A DNA stretch of 64,000 nt from JADKAV01 sp963818505 (GCA_963818505.1 CAWFSJ010000005.1:682001-746000); one strand, 5' to 3'; positions 32,081-40,901 are shown, counted from the stretch's first letter. A program made the numbers and translations. The notes: a model not told the origin generated them from the letters alone.

Positions 32081-33343
32081 ATGTCGAGCACCCTCACTCC
32101 GGACGCCGAAGTACCAGAGGCGCAAGCCAGTCCTGGTCTGGGCGAGTCCGTGCGCAACTACTGGGACCGGGTTCGCGGCGGCGAACTCGGCTCACTACCC
32201 GCGGTCGCGGGACTGGTCGCCCTGATCCTGGTCTTCACCGCGCTTCAGGGCGACACGTTCCTGTCGGCCTTCAACTTCGCCAACCTGATCAACCAGTCCG
32301 CGATGATCATCGTGCTCGCAATGGGTTTGATCTTCGTGTTGTTGCTCGGTGAGATCGACCTGTCGGCCGGATATGCGGCGGGTACCTGTGCGGCGATCCT
32401 GGGCGTGACCTTGACCCAGCGCGGTTGGCCGCTGTGGATGGCTCTGGCAGCCACCCTGCTGACAGGCGTCATTATCGGTCTGCTGATCGGTGTGCTGGTC
32501 GCCAAACTAGGCATCCCCAGCTTCGTGGTGACGCTCGCGATGTTCCTCGCGTTGCAGGGCGTGATCCTGCTCATCATCGGCGAGGGCGGGACCATCGGCA
32601 TCGATGACCCGACGGTGCTGAAGATCATGAACGCGAACATGTCACCGGTTGCCGGATGGATACTCTTCGGGATAGTGGTGGGGGGCTGGGCGCTGCTGTC
32701 CCTGCTCAAGATGCGTGGTCGACGTGCCGCCGGTCTGCCGGTGGAGAACATGACCGTCTTCCTGGCCAAGTTGATCACGCTGGCGGTGATCCTGGGTGCT
32801 GTGGTGTACATCCTCAACCAGGAGCGCAGCCGCAACCCGGCGATCACCTCGATCATGGGGGTGCCTTACGTGGTGCCGCTGATCCTGGTGCTGGTCGTGG
32901 GCCTGACCTACGTCCTTGGCCGAACGGGATTCGGTCGGCACGTGTACGCGGTCGGTGGTAACGCCGAAGCCTCGCGGCGCGCTGGTATCAACGTGGCCAG
33001 GATCCGGATCGCCTGCTTCGTCGCCTGTTCAACCCTTGCGGCGGTGGCCGGCATCCTGTTCGCCTCGCGTGACAACTCGATCTCGCCGTCGACCGGTGGT
33101 TCCACGACCCTGCTCTACGCGGTGGGCGCGGCCGTCATCGGTGGGACCTCGCTGTTCGGTGGCCGTGGCCGGATAATCGACGCGGTCATCGGCGGTCTGG
33201 TAGTGGGCGTGATCGCCAACGGCCTGCCGCTGGTCACGCAGGAGTCCGGAATCGCGTTCATCGTGACCGGTCTGGTGCTCCTGGTGGCAGCAAGCGTCGA
33301 CGCACTGTCCCGGCGTAGAGCCATGGCGACAGGTAGGGCTTAG
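32081..33343 (+). CDS. xylH: Xylose ABC transporter permease
   Basis: 420-residue inner-membrane permease of the BPD_transp_2 (RbsC/XylH) family. I count 10-11 hydrophobic helices. The family motifs GEIDLSAGYAAGTCAAILG, GIPSFVVTLAMFLALQG and YAVGGNAEASRRAGINV (the EAA-like loop contacting the ATPase) are present. The long loop around residues 190-270 is typical of XylH. Starts 3 bases after xylG. Confidence 0.92.
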   Translation: MSSTLTPDAEVPEAQASPGLGESVRNYWDRVRGGELGSLPAVAGLVALILVFTALQGDTFLSAFNFANLINQSAMIIVLAMGLIFVLLLGEIDLSAGYAAGTCAAILGVTLTQRGWPLWMALAATLLTGVIIGLLIGVLVAKLGIPSFVVTLAMFLALQGVILLIIGEGGTIGIDDPTVLKIMNANMSPVAGWILFGIVVGGWALLSLLKMRGRRAAGLPVENMTVFLAKLITLAVILGAVVYILNQERSRNPAITSIMGVPYVVPLILVLVVGLTYVLGRTGFGRHVYAVGGNAEASRRAGINVARIRIACFVACSTLAAVAGILFASRDNSISPSTGGSTTLLYAVGAAVIGGTSLFGGRGRIIDAVIGGLVVGVIANGLPLVTQESGIAFIVTGLVLLVAASVDALSRRRAMATGRA

Positions 33344-33350
33344 CTCGAGC

Positions 33351-34409
33351 GTGTCGCAGATCCGGGTTGGACTGATCGGTTACGGCTTGGCCGGACGGTT
33401 GTTCCATGCTCCGTTCATCTGCGACACCTCGGGTATGACGCTGAGCACGATCGTCACCCGGGACCCCGAGCGGGCACACGCTGCCGCCTCGGAGGTCCCG
33501 GGGGCGACGATCGTGGCTGATGTCGACGCTCTGCTGGCATCCGATGTGGATCTCGTGGTCGTGGCCAGCCCGAGCGGGCTTCATGAGCAGCATGCACGCT
33601 TGGCGCTCGAGGCTGACCGGCACGTGGTTCTTGACAAGCCGGCTGCGCGCCATGCCGCCGGGCTGCGATCGCTGATCGACGTGGCCCGGGAGCACAACCG
33701 TGAGCTCGTGGTCTTCCACAACCGCCGCTGGGACAGCGAGTACCTCACCTTGCGCGCGCTGCTCGAGCAGGGTCCGCTGGGCACGGTCCACCGGTTCGAG
33801 ACCCGGATGGAACGGTGGCGCCCGGTCGGCAGAGGCGGCTGGCGGGAGTCCTCGGACCCTCAGGACATGGGCGGTTTGCGCTACGACCTCGGACCACACT
33901 TGGTCGATCAGGCGCTGCAACTGTTCGGGCCGGTGGACACTGTCACGGCGCGCAGTCGATCCCTGCGCGCGGTCGGCAGCCATGATGACGACATCCAGGC
34001 GTGGCTGCAGCACACTGATGGTGTGCTCACGGTTCTCAGCGCCTCAGTCCTGACCGCGATCCCGGGGCCGCGAATGAAGGTGCTCGGAGGTGACGGGGCG
34101 CTGCTGCTTCCCTACACCGACACCCAGGAGGACCGATTGCGCGCAGGGCAGCGACCCGGCCCGGATTGGGGCGCCGAGCCGGATGCGGTAGCCACCCTGG
34201 CCGTGGGTGATCCGGTGGCGATCCGCGAGGTCGCATATCTGGACGGCCAATGGCCGAAATTCTATGCCGGAGTGCGTGACCTGCTTGTGGGTACTGCCCC
34301 CACACCGGTCTCCAACGAATCCGCGCTGGCCGTGATGGAGGTCCTCGACGCTATCGAGGAGTCCGTCCGATCCGGCGAGTCTGTCAGCCTGATGAAAGGA
34401 ACACAATGA
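33351..34409 (+). CDS. Gfo/Idh/MocA family NAD(P)-dependent oxidoreductase
   Basis: 352-residue sugar dehydrogenase-type protein. The N-terminal Rossmann motif is VGLIGYGLAGRLFHAPF and the dinucleotide-proximal EKP equivalent reads VVLDKPAARHA. The C-terminal domain carries the GGLRYDLGPHLVDQALQL segment, matching the family's G.xxD.G.H pattern. Its place between the xylose transporter and xylA suggests oxidation or epimerisation of xylose or a related pentose, but family members are too diverse to name a reaction. GTG start at 33351; the stop overlaps the xylA start (ATGA). Confidence 0.85.
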   Translation: MSQIRVGLIGYGLAGRLFHAPFICDTSGMTLSTIVTRDPERAHAAASEVPGATIVADVDALLASDVDLVVVASPSGLHEQHARLALEADRHVVLDKPAARHAAGLRSLIDVAREHNRELVVFHNRRWDSEYLTLRALLEQGPLGTVHRFETRMERWRPVGRGGWRESSDPQDMGGLRYDLGPHLVDQALQLFGPVDTVTARSRSLRAVGSHDDDIQAWLQHTDGVLTVLSASVLTAIPGPRMKVLGGDGALLLPYTDTQEDRLRAGQRPGPDWGAEPDAVATLAVGDPVAIREVAYLDGQWPKFYAGVRDLLVGTAPTPVSNESALAVMEVLDAIEESVRSGESVSLMKGTQ

Positions 34410-35581
34410 ACGACTACTCAACCATTGACCTGAAACCGACGCCCGAGGACAAGTTCACGTTCGGGCTCTGGACTATCGGGTGGCAAGCGCGCGACCCGTT
34501 CGGCGACCCGACCCGCGAGCCGATGGATCCGGTTCTGGCTGCTGAGAAGCTCGGCGAACTCGGGGCCTACGGGGTGACGTTCCACGATGACGACCTGCTG
34601 TCCCCGACCCTGGTCGGCGACGAGCGCGAGGCGGCCATCAGCCGCTTCGAGAAGGCCCTGGACGCAGCCGGTCTCAAAGTGCCGATGATCACCACGAACC
34701 TGTTCACCCATCCGGTGTTCAAGGATGGCGGCTTCACCTCCAATTCCCGCGACGTGCGTCGATACGCCCTCGCGAAGGTCCGGCGCAACCTGGACCTGGC
34801 AGCTCGTTTCGGCGCGACCACCTACGTCCTGTGGGGCGGTCGCGAGGGCTCCGAGTCCGATGCGGCCAAGGACGTTCGTGCGGCGCTGGACCGGTACTCC
34901 GAGGGCCTGGATGCGCTGTGCGACTACATCGTGGAGCAGGGGTACGACATCCGACTGGCCATCGAGCCCAAACCCAACGAACCGCGCGGGGACATCCTGC
35001 TTCCCACCATCGGCCACGCCCTGGCCCTCATCGACCGGCTCGACCACTCCGACATGGTCGGGCTGAACCCCGAGGTGGGACACGAGCAGATGGCCGGCTT
35101 GAACATGGTCCATGGCGTGGCCCAGGCCCTGTGGGCGGGCAAGTTGTTCCACATCGACCTCAACGGCCAGCGCGGTCCCAAGTACGACCAGGACCTCGTT
35201 TTCGGTCACGGGGATCTCCTCAACGCCTTCTTCCTCGTCGACCTGCTCGAGCAGGCCGGGTATGAAGGCATGCGCCACTTCGACTACAAGCCCGCCCGGA
35301 CTGAGGACTCCGAAGGTGTGTGGCGAAGTGCGGCGGCGAACATGTCGACTTACCTGATGCTCAAGCAGCGGGCGCTGGAGTTCCGGGCCGACCCGGACGT
35401 TCAAGCTGCGATGGCGGCGGCCGGGGTCGACTCGCTCAAAGAACCCACTCTGGCTGCCGGTGAGACGCTCAAGGACCTGCCGGAGATCACCGACGTGGAC
35501 GTCGAATCGTTGGTGCGCGGGTACCCCTTCGTCAACATCAACCAGCTGGCGATCGAGCACCTCTTGGGCTTCCGCGGGTGA
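34406..35581 (+). CDS. xylA: Xylose isomerase
   Basis: 391-residue class I (Streptomyces-type, about 390 aa) xylose isomerase, converting D-xylose to D-xylulose with two divalent metals. Active-site features are the FHDDDL motif (catalytic His and Asp), VLWGGREGSE, IEPKPNEPRGD (metal and substrate lysine), LNPEVGHEQMAGLN and HIDLNGQRGPKYDQD. The C-terminal arm for tetramerisation is present. Start at 34406 overlaps the preceding stop by 4 bases. Confidence 0.96.
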   Translation: MNDYSTIDLKPTPEDKFTFGLWTIGWQARDPFGDPTREPMDPVLAAEKLGELGAYGVTFHDDDLLSPTLVGDEREAAISRFEKALDAAGLKVPMITTNLFTHPVFKDGGFTSNSRDVRRYALAKVRRNLDLAARFGATTYVLWGGREGSESDAAKDVRAALDRYSEGLDALCDYIVEQGYDIRLAIEPKPNEPRGDILLPTIGHALALIDRLDHSDMVGLNPEVGHEQMAGLNMVHGVAQALWAGKLFHIDLNGQRGPKYDQDLVFGHGDLLNAFFLVDLLEQAGYEGMRHFDYKPARTEDSEGVWRSAAANMSTYLMLKQRALEFRADPDVQAAMAAAGVDSLKEPTLAAGETLKDLPEITDVDVESLVRGYPFVNINQLAIEHLLGFRG

Positions 35582-36942
35582 CGCTTGTCGCCGGGATCGA
35601 CTCCTCCACACAGTCGGTCAAGGTCACTATCCGCGACGCGGCGACGGGCCACGAGGTGCGCAGCGGCCGTGCGAGCCATCCCGACGCGACGGCGGTAGCG
35701 GTCGGCCACTGGTGGGATGGGCTGCAGGAGGCGCTTGTCGCCGCAGGCGGCCTTGCAGACGTGGACGCGTTGTCGGTGGGAGCCCAGCAACACGGCATGG
35801 TGGCGCTGGACGCACAAGGCGAGCCGGTCTTCGATGCGCTCCTGTGGAACGACACCCGCTCAGCGGCGGACTCCGAGTCGCTCGTGGCGCAGTACGGCGC
35901 GCGATGGTGGGCCGACAACACTGGATCAGTGCCGGTGGCTTCGTTCACCGTCACCAAGTTGGCGTGGCTGGCACGCGAGCATCCGGATCTTGCGCAGCGC
36001 GTCGCGGACGTCATGCTTCCGCACGACTGGCTCACCTGGCGTTTACGCGGTGGCGGTGAACCCACGACCGACCGCGGCGATGCCAGTGGAACCGGGTACT
36101 TCAACCCAGTGCGCGGCGAGTACGTCACCGAACTGGTGACAGAGGTTCTGGGCCATTCGGTGCGGCTGCCTGAGGTTCTGGGACCGTCGCAATCGCCAGG
36201 GGAGTTCGAGGGCCGGCTGCTCGCGGCGGGCACCGGGGACAACATGGCCGCGGCTTTGGGAGTGGGCGCTGGGCCCGGGGATGTTGTTGTATCGATCGGC
36301 ACTTCGGGAACTGTGTTCGCATCAGGTGATGTGCCGACAGCCGACGCGACCGGCATCATCGCGGGGTTTGCCGACGCCCGGGGCGGGTTCCTTCCGCTGG
36401 TGTGCACGCTCAACGCATCACGCGTACTGGATGCAGCCTGCTCGGTTCTGGGTGTCGGCTATGCCCAACTGGACGAGTTGGCCTTGTCCGTACCGGATGC
36501 GCAGGGCCTCGTGCTTGTGCCGTATCTGGAGGGTGAGCGCACGCCCAACCTGCCGGAGGCCACCGGTTCACTGCACGGACTTACGCGCGCCAACTCCACG
36601 CCTGCCCATTACGCGCGGGCCGCTGTCGAGGGGATGTTGTGCGGATTGGGCGCGGGGCTCGCAGCCCTGCAGGCCGCAGGAGTGCCGTGTCGCCGCGTGC
36701 TGCTCATCGGGGGTGGTGCGCAGTCGCGTGCTGTGGCTCAGATCGCCTCTTCGGTGTTCGGAGTGCCGGTGGTGGTACCGCAGCCGGGGGAGTACGTTGC
36801 GAAGGGCGCGGCTGCTCAAGCCGCCTGGGCGTTGACCGGACAGCTGCCGCAGTGGCAGTCCGTCGGGGAGCAGGTGTTCCAGGCCGAACCGCGCCCGAAT
36901 GTGCTGGAGCGCTACGGGGCTGTCCAGGCGCAGCTGTACTGA
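35578..36942 (+). CDS. xylB: Xylulokinase
   Basis: 454-residue FGGY carbohydrate kinase that phosphorylates D-xylulose to xylulose 5-phosphate. The N-terminal phosphate loop VAGIDSSTQSVKVTIRD, the substrate motif ALLWNDTRSAADS, DVVVSIGTSGTVFASGD, and the C-terminal GGGAQSRAVAQIASSVFGVPV are all in order. GTG start at 35578 overlaps the xylA stop (GTGA). It is the last gene of the operon, about 115 bases before the convergent sqr operon, and completes entry of xylose into the pentose phosphate pathway. Confidence 0.95.
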   Translation: MTLVAGIDSSTQSVKVTIRDAATGHEVRSGRASHPDATAVAVGHWWDGLQEALVAAGGLADVDALSVGAQQHGMVALDAQGEPVFDALLWNDTRSAADSESLVAQYGARWWADNTGSVPVASFTVTKLAWLAREHPDLAQRVADVMLPHDWLTWRLRGGGEPTTDRGDASGTGYFNPVRGEYVTELVTEVLGHSVRLPEVLGPSQSPGEFEGRLLAAGTGDNMAAALGVGAGPGDVVVSIGTSGTVFASGDVPTADATGIIAGFADARGGFLPLVCTLNASRVLDAACSVLGVGYAQLDELALSVPDAQGLVLVPYLEGERTPNLPEATGSLHGLTRANSTPAHYARAAVEGMLCGLGAGLAALQAAGVPCRRVLLIGGGAQSRAVAQIASSVFGVPVVVPQPGEYVAKGAAAQAAWALTGQLPQWQSVGEQVFQAEPRPNVLERYGAVQAQLY

Positions 36943-36975
36943 GGCTTGCACGGTGCCTTGGGTGGGGTTCGAGTA

Positions 36976-37032
36976 GTTGGTTGACGCTCAGCGGCCGACG
37001 AGCCCCATCGAACTGCACGAACATCAACCAAC
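36976..37032. terminator. Inverted repeat between convergent xylB and sqr operons
   Basis: GTTGGTTGA (36976-36984) and TCAACCAAC (37024-37032) form a 9-bp stem with a 39-base loop. The convergent position fits a bidirectional terminator, but the long loop and absence of a T-tract make this uncertain. Confidence 0.35.
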
Positions 37033-37058
37033 GTGCGCCGGTCGGCAAAGCCACGGGT

Positions 37059-37196
37059 TCAGTGGTGGCCCTTGTTGACCATCGTGATCATCTTCACGTT
37101 GAGCACGACGAAGCGCCAACCCTGACGCAGCACGCTGCTGCGCGCCTTGGTTTGTTTCGCATCGGGAAGGGGTGCTTGCGGGAATGACGTTGCCAT
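37059..37196 (-). CDS. Small protein downstream of the SQR-like gene
   Basis: 45-residue open frame beginning with ATG at 37196, eight bases after the stop of the SQR-like gene, with GAGG seven bases upstream of its start. The C-terminal half, LRQGWRFVVLNVKMITMVN, has alternating hydrophobic and basic residues and could lie on a membrane surface; it ends KGHH. I do not recognise a family. Close spacing and a usable ribosome binding site argue that it is a real partner of the oxidoreductase, but the short length leaves doubt. Confidence 0.5.
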   Translation of the reverse strand: MATSFPQAPLPDAKQTKARSSVLRQGWRFVVLNVKMITMVNKGHH

Positions 37197-37204
37197 GTCG
37201 AACC

Positions 37205-38662
37205 TCACTCGGGGATCAGGTACCAGAACGGACGCGCCTTGGCCTTGTAGATGAACAGGTAGTGCAGCATCACCTTCATCCAGTGTGCTGAAAGGCCGAT
37301 CTCGCCGTACGTCTCTTTGGTGTCGCGACCCTCTTCGCCGTATTTCTGCTTGTCGGGAATGATCGGGTAGACGGTCATCGCTGCTGCTTTGCCATCGCGC
37401 CAACCAGTCCCGGCCGAAGCGATGCAGGCAGCACCCATCTCGGCCATGGACGCGGTGTGCACCTTCGCCGACGGACCGTTCTTAATGCGCTCCGCGATGG
37501 TCTTGGCGACTGCCCGGCCGATCACACCTGACGGCATACCGGTGCGCGGCGGCGCGGGGGCGATGACCGTGCCGTTAGGGGTCTTCCGCGGCTTGGACAT
37601 CTGGTGTGGCGGGGCGAAGGCGATTCCCGCGGCCCAGACGTTGTCGTACATGACGCACTGGTAGGTCTTCGGCCAGTCACTTGCCTCCCACTGCTCATAG
37701 GGTTTGGCGGTGTAGTCGGCGTCCACCTTCATGAAACCGCTGGGCGCGAAGACCTGGTCCGTTATGTCTGTGCCCGAAGCGTCGAACGCTTGGAGGTCGA
37801 CGCCTCGGAAAGGCGGCAGCAGCATCGCGAAGTCGAAGGGCTGCTCCGCCTTTGTGCCATCGATCGTCTCGTAGCGGGCGACGCCCGGCTCGACTTGTTC
37901 AACGTGCGCGGACATGATCGCCTTCACCCCCCGCTCCTGGAACAGTGACTCGGTGAACATCTGGCTGGGCACCACGCCTTCCTTGGTGCCGAAGTTCATA
38001 CCATCCATGCCGAAGTCGCCCAGGCTGGACTCATTGGTGATGTAGATGACCTCGGCGTTGTCGCGCACGCCCTGTTTGGTGAGCTCGTGCTCGACGTTGA
38101 ACGTGTATTCGAAAGCAGCGCCCTGACAGGTGCACGTGCCGTGTCCCATGCCGATGAGGAACGTCTGTCTCTGGCCGTCCTTCAACTTGCCTATGGCGGC
38201 GTCGAGGGCCTTTGCGGTCGTCTCCGCGTGCCCTGCAGTACAGACCGACCAGCTGTTCGCATCCGGGCCCAAGCCCGGCGTCGCGCCGAAGTTGAGTTTG
38301 GGGCCGGTGGCGTTGATCAGGAAGTCGTACTCCAGTGCGGCCGTCTCACCTTGGCGGGCGGGATCCGTGTAGCGGATGGTGATGTGCGGTCGCGGACGAT
38401 CGGGACTGCCATCGCCGTGCAGTTCAGTCGCCAGCGCCTGATGGAACTCGATGCCCTTGCGTTTGTAGATCGGGGCCAGCGGGAAGGTCACCTGTTTGGT
38501 GCTCATCTGTCCGACCCCCACCCAGATGTTCGACGGGATCCAGTTCCACTTGGAGTTCGGGGCGACAACCACGACTTCGTGCTGTTTGGGCAGCATCCGT
38601 CGCAGGTGTAGGGCTGCCGTGTGGCCGGCGATGCCGGCACCCATGATGACGGTTCGTGCCAT
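37205..38662 (-). CDS. Sulfide:quinone oxidoreductase-like flavoprotein
   Basis: 485-residue FAD-dependent oxidoreductase. It opens with the Rossmann motif VIMGAGIAGHTAALHLRRML. Conserved SQR-like features are NATGPKLNFG, GHGTCTCQGAAFEYTFNVEH with a Cys pair where SQRs have a redox cysteine, ESSLGDFGMDGM, and a C-terminal amphipathic basic tail (WMKVMLHYLFIYKAKARP) for membrane attachment. It would oxidise sulfide to polysulfide or persulfide and reduce quinone. A type II NADH dehydrogenase is the alternative, but the cysteines and the upstream persulfide-type operator favour SQR. ATG 38662 has GGAGGAC upstream; a much longer open frame reads through the neighbouring gene antisense and is rejected. 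Confidence 0.72.
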   Translation of the reverse strand: MARTVIMGAGIAGHTAALHLRRMLPKQHEVVVVAPNSKWNWIPSNIWVGVGQMSTKQVTFPLAPIYKRKGIEFHQALATELHGDGSPDRPRPHITIRYTDPARQGETAALEYDFLINATGPKLNFGATPGLGPDANSWSVCTAGHAETTAKALDAAIGKLKDGQRQTFLIGMGHGTCTCQGAAFEYTFNVEHELTKQGVRDNAEVIYITNESSLGDFGMDGMNFGTKEGVVPSQMFTESLFQERGVKAIMSAHVEQVEPGVARYETIDGTKAEQPFDFAMLLPPFRGVDLQAFDASGTDITDQVFAPSGFMKVDADYTAKPYEQWEASDWPKTYQCVMYDNVWAAGIAFAPPHQMSKPRKTPNGTVIAPAPPRTGMPSGVIGRAVAKTIAERIKNGPSAKVHTASMAEMGAACIASAGTGWRDGKAAAMTVYPIIPDKQKYGEEGRDTKETYGEIGLSAHWMKVMLHYLFIYKAKARPFWYLIPE

Positions 38663-38697
38663 AGCGTCCTCCACGTCCCAGGCTCTTGTCGACCACC

Positions 38698-38714
38698 ATA
38701 CCCCCGGGGAGTAT
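38698..38714. promoter_or_regulatory. CsoR/CstR-like palindrome upstream of the SQR-like gene
   Basis: ATACCCCCGGGGAGTAT is a 17-base palindrome (7 of 8 arm pairs around a central G), 36 bases upstream of the SQR start. The ATACC...GGTAT form is that of CsoR/RcnR-family operators, which include the persulfide sensor CstR. No such regulator gene is in this window. Confidence 0.5.
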
Positions 38715-38733
38715 TGGAGGGGAAGCGAATGAC

Positions 38734-39597
38734 TCATTCGAGCAGTGGGACGACCGGCTGAGGTTCGCGACGCCCTGAGCGTTCGGCACCGATCCCAGCA
38801 ACCACCACAAGCGCGACGCCGGCAATCTGCCCGGCGTGCGGGATCTGCGACAGCAAGAGCACTCCCATCAGGAGGCCGAAAGCGGGCTCCAGTGCCATGA
38901 GCGTGCCGAAGGCCGCCGTCGTCAGTCGTCGCAGTGCGAGCATCTCCAGCGAGAACGGGATCACAGGTAGCAGCAGAGCCAATCCGAAGGCGGTGATAAC
39001 GACCTGCCAAGTGATGTGGCCAGCGGCTTGCGGTACACCGATCACTGCGGCCGTGACTGCCGCGACCGGAATGGTGATCGACAGTCCCTGCAGGCCTTCG
39101 AACCGGTCGCCGATGTGCTGTGTCAGCACGATATAGGTGGCCCAACCGCACGCGGCGATGGCCGCCAGCAGCACTCCGACCAGGTCGACTTCGCCTGTCC
39201 ACGGTTCGGTCAGCAGCAGGACGCCCACGAGTGCCAGGGCTGGCCAGATCAGCAGAGCCCGGCTGCGGCTGCGCGCGACCGCTACACCTAGCGGTCCGAG
39301 GAACTCGATGGCGACTGCCGTACCTAGGGGGATCCGCTCGATGGCGGTGAGGAAGCTCGTAGTGATCAACCCGGTGGCCATGCCGAGCACGATTGCCGCG
39401 CGCAGATCGGGCCAGGCCATGCCGCGCAGCCGGGGGCGAGCGATCAGCAGGAAGATGATCGCGCCGGCCGTCAATCGCAGCCACGCCGTCCCACCGGCGC
39501 CCACCGTGTCGAACAGACTCACCGACAGGGCAGCCCCGATCTGCACGCTGAGCATGGCGGCCACCGCGAGACTCCACGCGGGCACTCGATCGGTCAT
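38734..39597 (-). CDS. EamA/RhtA-type amino acid exporter
   Basis: 287-residue drug/metabolite transporter with ten helices in two EamA repeats. The sequence pattern (VGAGGTAWLRLTAGAIIFLL, FLTAIERIPLGTAVAIEFLGPLGVA, EPAFGLLMGVLLLSQ) is close to RhtA, the threonine/homoserine exporter family. ATG at 39597 overlaps the stop of the B3/B4 gene (ATGA); an ATG at 39612 is possible. It ends an operon of XRE-cupin regulator, B3/B4 protein and exporter, suggesting export of an amino acid or analogue sensed by the regulator. Confidence 0.85.
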   Translation of the reverse strand: MTDRVPAWSLAVAAMLSVQIGAALSVSLFDTVGAGGTAWLRLTAGAIIFLLIARPRLRGMAWPDLRAAIVLGMATGLITTSFLTAIERIPLGTAVAIEFLGPLGVAVARSRSRALLIWPALALVGVLLLTEPWTGEVDLVGVLLAAIAACGWATYIVLTQHIGDRFEGLQGLSITIPVAAVTAAVIGVPQAAGHITWQVVITAFGLALLLPVIPFSLEMLALRRLTTAAFGTLMALEPAFGLLMGVLLLSQIPHAGQIAGVALVVVAGIGAERSGRREPQPVVPLLE

Positions 39598-40304
39598 CGC
39601 AGCAGTCGCCATCCTGTTCTGGCCTGCGGCGAGCCTTGGCGCAGGACATCCAGCAGGTGCTCCCCAGCCGCTATCAGGGCATCGTCGCCCATGGGTTCAA
39701 GGGCGTCCAGGATGAACAGCACCCGGCCGGTGTCCTCGCGCAGTTGGGTGCGGGTGCATTGGCGCCAGTTCCAGATACGGCAGGTCACCCCGGCGTCGTC
39801 GCGCCACACGACTTCACCGGTTTTGGGGTGTTCGATCGTGCGCTCACCGCCAGCAAGGGTCTCGAACGGTTCGTCGCCTGCGGCTCGGACCAATCGTGCG
39901 GGACCTGCGTACGCGTCTAGATTCTCACCGCCGATAGGTACCTGGTGCAGCACGGAAATGGCGTTGTAGGCATCGGTCAGCGAGTTGATTCGCGGGAGGC
40001 CATCGGGTGCTCGCCTGGTCAGCGCCTCCAGACTGTTGCGCGTGCGCTGCGGCTTGGCACCGAAGCTGCGGAATGCCTCCCGCCAGGCCGCGATGTGGGG
40101 GAGATCCTCGGCGGCACCTTCGGCGAGCAAGGCGCGGGCGTGCGCTTCTGCGCTGGTGAGCAGGTTGCCTGTGTCGAAGGTGCCGGTCACCCCCTCTGCC
40201 ACCAGAAGGAGCACCCGGTAGTCGGGCCGCAGTGCGGTGACTGCCGGATCGATGTGAGCGGTGTTCAGGGCGGTCAGGCTGGCGGGAGTCAAATCATCAT
40301 TCAT
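39594..40304 (-). CDS. B3/B4 tRNA-editing-like domain protein
   Basis: 236-residue stand-alone B3/B4 domain, the editing module found in the beta subunit of phenylalanyl-tRNA synthetase. Family landmarks are AAWREAFRSFGAKPQRTRNS, LPRINSLTDAYNAIS, and GGENLDAYAGPARL near the middle, then EVVWRDDAGVTCRIWNWRQC towards the end. Stand-alone versions may hydrolyse mischarged tRNA or bind amino acids; the activity is not settled. ATG at 40304 overlaps the regulator stop (ATGA), and its own stop overlaps the exporter start. Confidence 0.85.
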   Translation of the reverse strand: MNDDLTPASLTALNTAHIDPAVTALRPDYRVLLLVAEGVTGTFDTGNLLTSAEAHARALLAEGAAEDLPHIAAWREAFRSFGAKPQRTRNSLEALTRRAPDGLPRINSLTDAYNAISVLHQVPIGGENLDAYAGPARLVRAAGDEPFETLAGGERTIEHPKTGEVVWRDDAGVTCRIWNWRQCTRTQLREDTGRVLFILDALEPMGDDALIAAGEHLLDVLRQGSPQARTGWRLLR

Positions 40305-40882
40305 CGGTTCGCTCCAACATCGGGTTCGTACACGGTCAAGGCAAAGCGGGCGGCTCGGGTGGCGGGGTTGGCATAGCTGTGGGGGACGTCCCCGGCGAAC
40401 GAGGCGGCATCCCCGACTCGCAGGTCCCATGCCTGGCCCTCAACAGTGAGCCGGACCGTTCCCTTGATCACGGTCATCAGCTCCCGCGTGCCGTCACTGT
40501 GGGCATCGCTGCGGTAGTCGTCCCCGGGGCCGAGGTGCCAGTCCCACAGTTCGACGACGTCAGGCGGTGCCGTGCCCACGGTGAGTACGGCCTTGCCGCC
40601 GTTGTCGCTGGTCCACAGGGGGCTGCGGTCGGCGGCGCGGATGATGTCCACCTGCGTCGACGGGCCAGGGGCGACCAGCGCCGGGAGTCCCACCCCTAAC
40701 GCGTCGCTGAGACGTAGAAGGGTGGCGATGCTGGGGTTTGTCGCGCCCTGCTCGATGGTGACCAGCATTCGCCTGCTCACCCCCGAGCGCGCTGCCAGCT
40801 GATCGAGGGTCCACGCCCGGCGTTTCCGCTCACCGCGCACCCGCTCCCCTATCAGCGTTCCCAGTGCAGCGGCCTCATCCAT
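40301..40882 (-). CDS. XRE-family regulator with C-terminal cupin domain
   Basis: 193-residue transcription factor. The helix-turn-helix is LDQLAARSGVSRRMLVTIEQ (residues about 25-45) within an XRE domain. The second half is a cupin_2 ligand-binding barrel (HLGPGDDYRSDAHSDGTREL, GDAASFAGDVPHSYANP). HTH-cupin regulators commonly sense small metabolites and repress a linked transporter. ATG at 40882 is preceded by TATGCT six bases away, a leaderless start, and the palindrome 40884-40901 overlaps this promoter, which suggests autorepression. Confidence 0.9.
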   Translation of the reverse strand: MDEAAALGTLIGERVRGERKRRAWTLDQLAARSGVSRRMLVTIEQGATNPSIATLLRLSDALGVGLPALVAPGPSTQVDIIRAADRSPLWTSDNGGKAVLTVGTAPPDVVELWDWHLGPGDDYRSDAHSDGTRELMTVIKGTVRLTVEGQAWDLRVGDAASFAGDVPHSYANPATRAARFALTVYEPDVGANR

Positions 40883-40883
40883 G

Positions 40884-40901
40884 AGTGCAGCATACTGCAC
40901 T
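40884..40901. promoter_or_regulatory. Palindromic operator between XRE-cupin gene and ABM gene
   Basis: AGTGCAGCATACTGCACT has perfect 7-bp arms around CATA. It covers the -10 hexamer of the regulator gene (TATGCT, minus strand 40889-40894) and lies just upstream of TATAGT (40910-40915), the -10 of the divergent gene. A shared operator for the XRE-cupin regulator is the simplest reading. Confidence 0.7.

Noticed and set aside
30290..32125. 611-codon minus-strand open frame antisense to xylF-xylG
   Set aside because: It spans two well-supported coupled genes on the other strand and has no recognisable domain or start signal.
38663..39649. In-frame 329-codon N-terminal extension of the SQR-like gene
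   Set aside because: The extension lies over the exporter gene in another frame of the same strand, has Arg/Ser/Gly-rich nonsense composition, and the ATG at 38662 has a good ribosome binding site and starts at the Rossmann motif.
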